Shown here one piece after another: positions 19,373 to 26,898 of a stretch of DNA of 35,412 bases. The stretch is from Alphaproteobacteria bacterium (GTDB lineage: Bacteria > Pseudomonadota > Alphaproteobacteria > Caulobacterales > Caulobacteraceae): positions 1-35,412 of the forward strand of contig JANXXK010000280.1 in NCBI GenBank assembly GCA_025350685.1, written 5' to 3'. A program made the translations under genes and the position numbers. The notes under the pieces are model-generated. The model was given only the letters and a program-made list of their open reading frames with translations. It did not search any database and was not told where the DNA came from. Numbering within the stretch: position 1 is the stretch's first letter; each line of letters begins with the position of its first letter.

Positions 19373-19804
19373 CTAGTGGGGGTTGGCCGGGTGCGCGGTG
19401 CGACGGTGATGCCTGGGATGGGTCCGCCTGTACTGGTCGTACGCGGCCGTTTCGTCGCGCTTTTCCGCCACCATCTTGGCGTGGTCGCCGCTCTTCTTTG
19501 CCGCGAGGAACTCGGACTGCTCCTTGCGGGGATCGGACAGATCCCGCTTGCCATCGGCCGGTTTAGCCCTCGGATGGGTCCGCTTATACTGCGCGTAGGC
19601 TGCGACTTCGTCGCGCTTCTCCGCCATCATCTTCGTGTGATCGCCGCTCTTCTTCGCGGCGAGGAACTCGGATTGCTCTTGGCGGGGGTTTGAGAGGTCA
19701 GACCGCGGCTCCGCCTGGGCAGAAGGAGCCGGGGCCAGGGCTTGGGCGAGAGACGGCCAGAGTGAGACGCTGAGGAGCAGCGCCGCGATGGAGATCGACT
19801 TCAT
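19373..19804 (-). CDS. Predicted secreted protein with two 52-aa tandem repeats, function unknown
   Basis: Start at MKSISIAALLLSVSLWPSLAQA (signal peptide-like; 19804); repeat core 'DLS(N/D)PR(Q/K)EQSEFLAAKKSGDH(T/A)KM(M/V)AEKRDE(V/T)AAY(A/D)QY(K/R)RTHPR' twice. Confidence 0.8.
   Translation of the reverse strand: MKSISIAALLLSVSLWPSLAQALAPAPSAQAEPRSDLSNPRQEQSEFLAAKKSGDHTKMMAEKRDEVAAYAQYKRTHPRAKPADGKRDLSDPRKEQSEFLAAKKSGDHAKMVAEKRDETAAYDQYRRTHPRHHRRTAHPANPH
19416..19704. repeat. Two-copy direct tandem repeat, 156-bp period
   Basis: 'ggatgggtccgc..tac' begins at 19416 and again at 19572; similarity continues through 'cgaggaactcgga(c/t)tgctc'. Confidence 0.85.
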
Positions 19805-20055
19805 GGTGTTCTTCCAGAATGTCCGGGAGCGGATTAGCGACCCAACGCAACGGAGTGCCGAGATGTTCCGGCAGGGCGCCGGAAACCCCGGGCGTCCGGT
19901 CGCGGCGAGGCGGCTCCGCATGTCCGTCGCGAAGACTGATTCCGGGTCAAACCGAGCTTCCCCTTCCGACCCCTTAGCAGACGTTCGGCCCGGCCGATTC
20001 AGCTGGCGCGCCAACGTTCGCGTCTGGCGCATTCCCGACCTCGCCCTCGTCCGCC

Positions 20056-20862
20056 CTAAGCCGCCATCCGCGCCTTGAACACGCCGTCCGGCAGCCGCGC
20101 CGCGCGGGTCGGGTGGATGAAGAAGTAGTCTTTCCAGGGCTGGCCCTCGACGGCGGTGGAGCGTTCCTCCAGGCGGTCGCCGTTCAGCGCGAACATGCGG
20201 TAGCCGCGGCGGGTGAAGAGCTCGACCACCGCCTCGGCCGTGCCGCCGAAGTGGGCGGCCAGCATCGGGGGGTGGATTTCCAGAAGCACTGTCGGCAGGT
20301 CGCGGTCGAGGATGCACGCGGCGCCCTCAAGCGCCATCTGCTCTGCGCCTTCAATGTCCATGCGGATGAAGTCGACCCGCCCGATGCCGCGCTCGGCGCA
20401 GAAATCGTCCAGGGTCACCACCTGGATGGGCTGAGTCACCAGGCCAGTGTCGTGCAGGTCCGGCCGGGCCTTGCCCTGCGGAGCGGTCTTGGCGACGTAG
20501 GCGAACGCCCGTCCCATGCGCCCGGAGCTCTTGCGCGGCGTCACCAGCAGCATCTCGCCCGGCCTGTCACCCACCGCGGCGTGCACCGGCGTCACCCGGT
20601 CGCCGATCCGGTGCCAAGCCACCGTCAGCTTCAGCACGGCATAGGAGAAGGCGGAGGGCTCGATGGCCCAGATGGTGGCCTGGGGCGCCACCTGGGTCAT
20701 CACATAGGAGTGGCGGCCGTCGCTGGCGCCCACGTGCAGGCACACCGGGGCCCCGCTCAGCAGGTCCGCCAGGTAGGGCGTCTCGGGCTCGTGCTTGCGC
20801 CATTGGAGATTGCGCCGCCAGGCCCGGAAGGCATGGCTGAGCACACGTAGCGACGGCATCAA
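20056..20862 (-). CDS. FkbM family methyltransferase
   Basis: 'CLHVGASDGRHSYVMTQVAPQATIWAIEPSAFSYAVLK', 'VVTLDDFCAERGIGRVDFIRMDIEGAEQMALEGAACIL'. Confidence 0.88.
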   Translation of the reverse strand: MMPSLRVLSHAFRAWRRNLQWRKHEPETPYLADLLSGAPVCLHVGASDGRHSYVMTQVAPQATIWAIEPSAFSYAVLKLTVAWHRIGDRVTPVHAAVGDRPGEMLLVTPRKSSGRMGRAFAYVAKTAPQGKARPDLHDTGLVTQPIQVVTLDDFCAERGIGRVDFIRMDIEGAEQMALEGAACILDRDLPTVLLEIHPPMLAAHFGGTAEAVVELFTRRGYRMFALNGDRLEERSTAVEGQPWKDYFFIHPTRAARLPDGVFKARMAA

Positions 20863-20895
20863 CTCCCCTTGCTCCGCCCCCCGGCGTAGATGGTT

Positions 20896-21666
20896 TTAGG
20901 CCGCGTTTAGGGCCACCGTCATCATGTAGTTCACGTCCGCGTCGTGGCTCTGCGACCAGCGGGCGGAGAGCGGGTCGAACACCACACCGAAGGGGCCGTC
21001 AACCGCCAGGCGTTGATCGGCCAAAAAGCCGCGGAGTTCCTCGGGCTTGAGGAATTTGTTCCAATCGTGGGTGCCGGCCGGGACCCAGCGCAGCACGTAT
21101 TCGGCGCCGACCTTGGCCAGCGCGAAGGCCTTCAGGGTGCGGTTCAAGGTGGCGACGATCATCAGGCCGCCCGGTCTTTGTGAGGGGGGGCAGAGCATCG
21201 CGGCGCAGTCGCGCAGGAATTGGCCCGGATCGGCGACGTGCTCGATCACCTCCATGTTGAGGATCAGGTCGAAGCGCTCGCCGGCAGCCAGCAGGGCCTC
21301 GGCGGTGGAGCAGCGGTAGTCGACGGTGACGCCGACCTGGGCGGCGTGGGCTGTGGCCGTGCCGATGTTGCGCTCCGAGGCGTCGACGCCGACCACATCG
21401 AAGCCCAGGCGGCTCATGGGCTCGCAGAGCAGGCCGCCGCCGCAGCCGATGTCGAGCAGGCGCAGCCCCTCGAACGGCTTGCGCGCCTCGGGGTCGCGGG
21501 CGAAGCGGTGCAGGGCCTGGTCCCTGATGAACCCCAGCCGGACGGGGTTGAATTTATGCAGGGCCGCGAACTTGCCCTTGGGGTCCCACCACTCGGCCGC
21601 GATCTTCGAAAACCGCTCGACCTCGGCCGGATCGATGCTCGAACGCGCCTGCGCTGGGGAAGCCAT
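20896..21666 (-). CDS. ubiG: Ubiquinone biosynthesis O-methyltransferase UbiG
   Basis: '[33 protein letters not shown]', '[32 protein letters not shown]', '[14 protein letters not shown]'. Confidence 0.95.
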   Translation of the reverse strand: MASPAQARSSIDPAEVERFSKIAAEWWDPKGKFAALHKFNPVRLGFIRDQALHRFARDPEARKPFEGLRLLDIGCGGGLLCEPMSRLGFDVVGVDASERNIGTATAHAAQVGVTVDYRCSTAEALLAAGERFDLILNMEVIEHVADPGQFLRDCAAMLCPPSQRPGGLMIVATLNRTLKAFALAKVGAEYVLRWVPAGTHDWNKFLKPEELRGFLADQRLAVDGPFGVVFDPLSARWSQSHDADVNYMMTVALNAA

Positions 21667-21788
21667 GCCTCCCTTTAGCGCCTCCCCGCACCGAAACGAA
21701 GGCCCCGCGGGCGTTGCAGGCCCAGCGCGGCGCCGCTAGAAGGCTCCGCCTTTCGCAAGCGCAGCAACGGATTCACCTGACTTAACCC

Positions 21789-23039
21789 ATGTCCCGGCTG
21801 GTGATGAAATTTGGCGGCACGTCCGTGGCCGACCTGGAGCGCATCCGCCGGGTGGCGCGGCTGGTCAATGCTGAGGTCGCGGCGGGCCACCACGTGGCTG
21901 TCGTGGTCTCGGCCATGGCCGGCAAGACCAATGAGCTGGTCGCCTGGACCGACGGCTCCGGCGCCGCCGCCCAGGGGCTCAACCCCTCCGACGACGAATA
22001 TGATGTGGTGGTGGCCTCCGGCGAGCAGGTGACGGCCGGGCTGCTGGCCATGGCGCTGCGGAACATCGGCGTCCCGGCCCGCTCGTGGCTGGGCTGGCAG
22101 ATCCCGATCATCGCCGACGACGCCCACGGCCGCGCCCGCATCGACGAGGTGCCGCCCGAGAAGCTGGCCGCCGCCATGGACCTGGGCGAGGTGGCGGTGA
22201 TCGCCGGCTTCCAGGGCGTCACCCGCGACGGGCGGATCGCCACGCTGGGCCGCGGCGGGTCGGACACCAGCGCCGTGGCCATTGCCGCGGCCGTGGGCGC
22301 CATCCGCTGCGACATCTACACCGACGTGGACGGGGTCTACACCACCGACCCGCGCATCGAAGCCAAGGCCCGGCGGCTCAGCAAGATCTCATACGAGGAG
22401 ATGCTGGAGATGGCGTCGCTGGGCGCCAAGGTGCTGCAGACCCGTTCAGTCGAGCTGGCCATGGCGCAGAACGTGCCGCTCAGGGTGCTGTCGAGTTTCG
22501 TAGAGCCCGGGGAAGCGCCTGGGCAGGGCACCATCGTGTGCGACGAGGAAGAGATCATGGAAAAGCGGATCGTCAGCGGCGTGGCCTACAGCCGCGATGA
22601 GGCGAAGATCAGCCTCTTCGGCCTGCCCGACCATCCGGGCGTATCCTCGACCATCTTCGGCGCGCTGGCCGACGCAAACGTCAATGTCGACATGATCGTG
22701 CAGAGCCACGCGCGCACCGCCGACACCGCCAACATGGAGTTCACGGTCGGCAAGCGCGACGCCCAGCGCGCCGCCGACATCATCCGCGCCGCCCAGCCCT
22801 CCATCGGCTTCGACGACATCCAGGTGAACGACGAGGTCTCCAAGGTCTCGGTAATCGGGGTCGGCATGCGCAGCCACACCGGCGTGGCCAAGACCATGTT
22901 CGCCGCGCTGGCGGAAAAGGGCGTCAACATCCAGGTGATCTCCACCTCGGAGATCAAGATCAGCGTGCTGATCGACGCGGCCTATACCGAACTCGCCGTG
23001 CGCGCGCTGCACGCGGCCTACGGGCTGGACCAGCTCTAG
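21789..23039 (+). CDS. lysC: Aspartate kinase
   Basis: 'LVMKFGGTSVADLERIRRVARLV', 'TLGRGGSDTSAVAIAAAVGAIRCDIYTDVDGVYTTDPRIEAKARRL', C-terminal ACT domains. Confidence 0.97.
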   Translation: MSRLVMKFGGTSVADLERIRRVARLVNAEVAAGHHVAVVVSAMAGKTNELVAWTDGSGAAAQGLNPSDDEYDVVVASGEQVTAGLLAMALRNIGVPARSWLGWQIPIIADDAHGRARIDEVPPEKLAAAMDLGEVAVIAGFQGVTRDGRIATLGRGGSDTSAVAIAAAVGAIRCDIYTDVDGVYTTDPRIEAKARRLSKISYEEMLEMASLGAKVLQTRSVELAMAQNVPLRVLSSFVEPGEAPGQGTIVCDEEEIMEKRIVSGVAYSRDEAKISLFGLPDHPGVSSTIFGALADANVNVDMIVQSHARTADTANMEFTVGKRDAQRAADIIRAAQPSIGFDDIQVNDEVSKVSVIGVGMRSHTGVAKTMFAALAEKGVNIQVISTSEIKISVLIDAAYTELAVRALHAAYGLDQL

Positions 23040-23455
23040 CTCTCGAAGTCGAACATCACCACGTCGTCGGGCGGCGGGCTGACGCCCCCGGCGCTGGCGT
23101 AGAGCGCCATGGCCGCGGCGTTGCCGGCGTTGGTCAGCACGAACATTTCGTCCCAGCGGCCGGTCCGGCCCTCCGCCGCCAGCGCCGCGATCATCGCCTT
23201 GGCGATCCCGCGCCTGCGGTGACTCTCGGCGGTATCCACTGAGTAGATGAACAGGCTCGTGGCCTCGAAGCGGCGAAGGACGTGACCGTAGATGAAGGCG
23301 ACGACCCGTCCCTCGTCCCGCGCGACGATGTTGATCAGGTCCTGGTCGGCCAGGTGCGCCGTGGCCCGTTCCACCGAAGGGACGTCCTCGTCGGTCAGGC
23401 TGACGGCCTCGATCAGCAAGGTCTCGTCACCGGGTCCGAGGAAGCGGATGTCCAT
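23036..23455 (-). CDS. GNAT family N-acetyltransferase
   Basis: 'LFIYSVDTAESHRRRGIAKAMIAALAAEGR' acetyl-CoA binding motif. Confidence 0.85.
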   Translation of the reverse strand: MDIRFLGPGDETLLIEAVSLTDEDVPSVERATAHLADQDLINIVARDEGRVVAFIYGHVLRRFEATSLFIYSVDTAESHRRRGIAKAMIAALAAEGRTGRWDEMFVLTNAGNAAAMALYASAGGVSPPPDDVVMFDFES

Positions 23456-23458
23456 CGT

Positions 23459-24868
23459 CTAAGCCTTAACAGCCGAGCCGGTAAGCCGGAACGCCGCCCA
23501 GGCCCCGATCAGGGCCAGCGGGATCACCGAGGCGAACACCCAGACCGAGGCGGCCTGGGCGCTGGCCGGAGTGAGGCCGCCGGAGAAGCCCACCAGGTTG
23601 GCCGCCACACCGCTGATCGCCGCCCCGGCCGCGGCGCCGGTCTGGCGCACGGCGGTGAGCGCGGAGGAGCCGATGGCCCGGTCGTCGTCGGAGAGCGCGG
23701 CCAGGATGCGCCGGCTCATGAACGCCCAGGAGAAGCCGAAGGCGGCGCCCATCAGTGCGCCGCCGAACAGGGCGACGATCAGCGGCCCATCGCCCAGGGT
23801 CCAGGTCAGGATCACCAGACTGGCGATGAGGCAGAGCGCCCCGAACCGGGTCCAGCGCGCATCCCAGACGGCGCCCGAATGCGCAACGGCCATGGCCGCC
23901 ACGGTCCAGGCCAGCGACTCCGCCCCGATCGCATAGCCGGCCCAGAGCGGCGAGAAGCCGCGCAGTTGCTGCAGGATCGGCGGGCCGTAGATGGCGTATC
24001 CCATGGAGGCGGCGGTCAGCGCGAACATCGAGAAATAGCCGGAGCCGCAGACGGTGCTGAGGTCGCCGGCGCGATGCGGCAGCAGGCGCACCTTGGCGCG
24101 GTGGTCGATCCAGATCACCAGCGACAGGATCGCCAGGCCCAGCGCCACCAGGCCGATGGCCGGCAGGGGCTGGCGCAGCACGTCGGCGGCGGCGATCGCC
24201 GCCACGCCCGCCCCCAGCACGGCCAGCTGGGTCCAGGGGATGCCGGGCCCGCCGCCGGGTTTGGCCCCGCCCTTCAGCAGGAAAGGCGCTGCGGCGCTGA
24301 ACACCACGGTCTGCAGCGCGAAAAGCCAGAAGACGTCGCGCCAGTCGCCGGTCTGCACCACCAGGCCGCCGAACAGCGGCCCGATGAAGGTGGCGATCCC
24401 CCAGACGAAGGTCACCGCGGCGAACACCCGGGCCAGGTGCCGCTCGGGGAACAGCAAGGCGATGGCCACCATCGCGAAGCCGGAGATCCAGCCCGAGCCC
24501 AGCCCCTGGATCAGCCGCCCGGCCAGAAACAGGCCCACGTCGGGCGCCAGCGCGCTCATCACGCAGCCGGCGGCCATGATCACGCCGGCGATCGCGGTGG
24601 CCGCCCGCAGGCCGAAGATCTCGGAGACCCGCCCCGCGCTGGCGCCGGCCAGGATCGCCCCGACCAGATAGCCCGCCGTCGCCCAGCTGAAGTACTGGTA
24701 GCCGCCGAGCGCCTTGCCGACGCTGGGCATGATCGTCGAGGTCACCAGGCTGTCGGCGGCGTTCAGCCAGACGCCGAAGCAGATCAGCGCAAACCGCGGC
24801 AGCCGCCCGTCGGCCAGCAGGTCCGCCCAGCCGTTCTGGGACTTGTCGGCGGCTGGGGTCACGCGCAC
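23459..24868 (-). CDS. MFS transporter (DHA2-like drug/efflux type)
   Basis: 469 aa with many TM segments; 'LVTSTIMPSVGKALGGYQYFSWATAGYLVGAILAGASAGRVSEIFGLRAATAIAGVIMAAGCVMSALAPDVGLFLAGRLIQGLGSG'. Confidence 0.9.
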   Translation of the reverse strand: MRVTPAADKSQNGWADLLADGRLPRFALICFGVWLNAADSLVTSTIMPSVGKALGGYQYFSWATAGYLVGAILAGASAGRVSEIFGLRAATAIAGVIMAAGCVMSALAPDVGLFLAGRLIQGLGSGWISGFAMVAIALLFPERHLARVFAAVTFVWGIATFIGPLFGGLVVQTGDWRDVFWLFALQTVVFSAAAPFLLKGGAKPGGGPGIPWTQLAVLGAGVAAIAAADVLRQPLPAIGLVALGLAILSLVIWIDHRAKVRLLPHRAGDLSTVCGSGYFSMFALTAASMGYAIYGPPILQQLRGFSPLWAGYAIGAESLAWTVAAMAVAHSGAVWDARWTRFGALCLIASLVILTWTLGDGPLIVALFGGALMGAAFGFSWAFMSRRILAALSDDDRAIGSSALTAVRQTGAAAGAAISGVAANLVGFSGGLTPASAQAASVWVFASVIPLALIGAWAAFRLTGSAVKA

Positions 24869-24944
24869 TCCGGGCTCTCAAGCGCCCGTCCGCTCAGGCC
24901 GGGCCGGCGAACATAGGGACGGGCGGGCTCTGACGCGAGCGGGC

Positions 24945-26699
24945 CTATTTTGCTCGAGAGGGGCTCCCGCCTGCAGAACTGGGTGTCGGCAGCTTGAAGC
25001 CGGGATACCAGTGGGTGGCGGTCCCCGCGGTCACGTACCAGCTGAGCAGCAAGGCGCAGATCAGGGCGCCGGGGACGTAGGAGTTGGTCCGCCGGTAGGT
25101 GATCGCTGCAATCGCCCCCACCACCGCCAGCAGCGGCACGAACTGGATCGCCACGATGGTGTTCAGAGGCTCGGTCGGGGTGAACAGGAAGCCGGTCTGG
25201 AACATCGTCGCGTATTCGACGATCAGCAGCACCAGGAAGCCCAGGCTCATGGCCAGCTTCCAGGCGCCGGCCTGGAACATGAAACCCTCGCCCTTCACCG
25301 CCAGGCTGGCGCAAAGCGCCCGAAGCGCGATCAGGAAGTAGACGGTCCACAGCACGAAATAGGGGATCGCCATCACCGCGTGGCGCGCGTCGAGCGGCTT
25401 CAGCCCCAGGACCCAGAAGCGGTAGTCGGTCTTGAACGCCGCATCGACGATGACCAGCGACAGATAGCCCACCGCCATGGTCGCCGCCGCGATGCCGATG
25501 GACTTCGGCCAGTTGGTGGTGAAGCTGGGCTTGCCGCCGCGCAGGACCAGGCCCAGCAGCAGGGAGATCAGCGCATTGACCAGCGCCCAGACGATCAGCT
25601 GGTTCTGGACCGACTGCGGGAAGAGCTGCATCGGGAAGAAGAATACGCCCACCTTCATCAGCGGATAGAAGGTCAGCGCCGGGACCGCCGCGGTCAGCAG
25701 GGCGGCCAGCCACCACTTGCCGCCGCGTATGTCGGCCACGGGCTGGGCCGGGACGTTGAGGCTGGCGAACACCGGCGTCAGCAGCAGCACCTCGAAAGTC
25801 CCGATCAGCAGGCAGATGAAACCGGCGAAGGCCGCCGCCGTGCCGATTTCCTTCCAGAGCCAAATCTGGTCGTTCGGCGCCAGGGGCGAGGCCTCGCCGA
25901 CCAGCGTCTTCTGGAACCAGTCGACCGCGCCGCCGACGCCGGCCCGGCTGAAGTGCTCCCAGGGATGGGTGACCGGCGGGTTCTCCAGCACGCGGGCGCT
26001 GCCGTCGCCAATGGCGCCGTAGATCTTGCCGACCTCAACCGGGCCGGCGATCCCGAAGGCCTTGGCCAGCTTCGGCGAGGTCGCCACCAGCGAGCCCTTT
26101 GGCACGCCCCACATGAGCGGCGCGAACTCGTCGTACTGGCCGAACACCACGGCAAGGTTCTTCAGGCTGGCCGGCGTGGTGGCCCCGAGGAACGCCGGAG
26201 TGGAGCCCTCGAAGACGATCGCCTTGTAGCCGTCCGGCTGCGCGGCGGCGGCCGTGGCGATGGGAATGCCGCCCATGGAGTGGCCCTCAAGGCCGATGTT
26301 GGCCTTGTCGACGTAGGGCAAGCTCTGCAGGTAGCTGAGCGCCGCCGGTCCACCCAGGTTCTGGCCGGGACCTAACGTCACCGCGCCTTCGGAATAGCCG
26401 TGGCCGATCATGTCCATGGCCAGGACGACGAAACCACGCCGGGCCAGCTCGATGGCGAACGGCGACTGCATCTCACGCGTGTTGATGTAGCCGTGGCTGA
26501 CCAGCACCGCCGGCGCCGGATGGGCCGGGGTCGCCGAGGCCGGCTGGTAGATCAGCCCCGACTGGACCTTGCCGCCGTCGCCGACGAAGCGGGCGTCACG
26601 AAGCGTCACCCCGCCCGAGGTCTGGATGGCGTGCGCCAGCATCGACCCGGCGAGGATCAACGCGCAGCCCAGAATGAAAAAGCCCCATTTGCGCAGCAT
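24945..26699 (-). CDS. Alpha/beta hydrolase fused to C-terminal polytopic membrane domain
   Basis: 'VLVSHGYINTREMQSPFAIELARRGFVVLAMDMIGHGYSEG', 'IGLEGHSMGGIPIATAAA', followed by multiple hydrophobic segments. Confidence 0.82.
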   Translation of the reverse strand: MLRKWGFFILGCALILAGSMLAHAIQTSGGVTLRDARFVGDGGKVQSGLIYQPASATPAHPAPAVLVSHGYINTREMQSPFAIELARRGFVVLAMDMIGHGYSEGAVTLGPGQNLGGPAALSYLQSLPYVDKANIGLEGHSMGGIPIATAAAAQPDGYKAIVFEGSTPAFLGATTPASLKNLAVVFGQYDEFAPLMWGVPKGSLVATSPKLAKAFGIAGPVEVGKIYGAIGDGSARVLENPPVTHPWEHFSRAGVGGAVDWFQKTLVGEASPLAPNDQIWLWKEIGTAAAFAGFICLLIGTFEVLLLTPVFASLNVPAQPVADIRGGKWWLAALLTAAVPALTFYPLMKVGVFFFPMQLFPQSVQNQLIVWALVNALISLLLGLVLRGGKPSFTTNWPKSIGIAAATMAVGYLSLVIVDAAFKTDYRFWVLGLKPLDARHAVMAIPYFVLWTVYFLIALRALCASLAVKGEGFMFQAGAWKLAMSLGFLVLLIVEYATMFQTGFLFTPTEPLNTIVAIQFVPLLAVVGAIAAITYRRTNSYVPGALICALLLSWYVTAGTATHWYPGFKLPTPSSAGGSPSRAK

Positions 26700-26803
26700 C
26701 GTGTCCCCCCGGACGCTTTTTCGACGACCTTTGCCGGTCTTGAGCGGTGAACGATGCGTCCGCTGGAGGAAAACCTCAAGCGCGGCGCCCGTTTGCTGAG
26801 CAA

Positions 26804-26850
26804 TGCCGCCAATCGGTGAAAACCGCCCTTTCCGTCTCCGATTGGCGGCA
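26804..26850. repeat. Perfect 13-bp inverted repeat upstream of ptsP
   Basis: TGCCGCCAATCGG (26804-26816) and CCGATTGGCGGCA (26838-26850), 21-nt spacer. Confidence 0.9.
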
Positions 26851-26898
26851 CAAACCTGCTAGGGAGCGGAAAAGTATGAGGGAGGACACTAGGATTCC

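Noticed and set aside
19301-19693. Plus-strand ORF with internal repeats over the 156-bp duplication
   Set aside because: It mirrors the duplicated DNA of the minus-strand secreted protein, which has a signal peptide and better coding character
19416-19704. Possible CRISPR-like or satellite repeat
   Set aside because: Only two copies with a 156-bp in-frame period inside one gene; this is a protein domain duplication, not an array
23282-26375. Long plus-strand ORFs 23282-24916 and 24714-26375
   Set aside because: Antisense to the well-supported MFS and hydrolase genes; low-complexity Arg/Gln/Gly/His-rich translations
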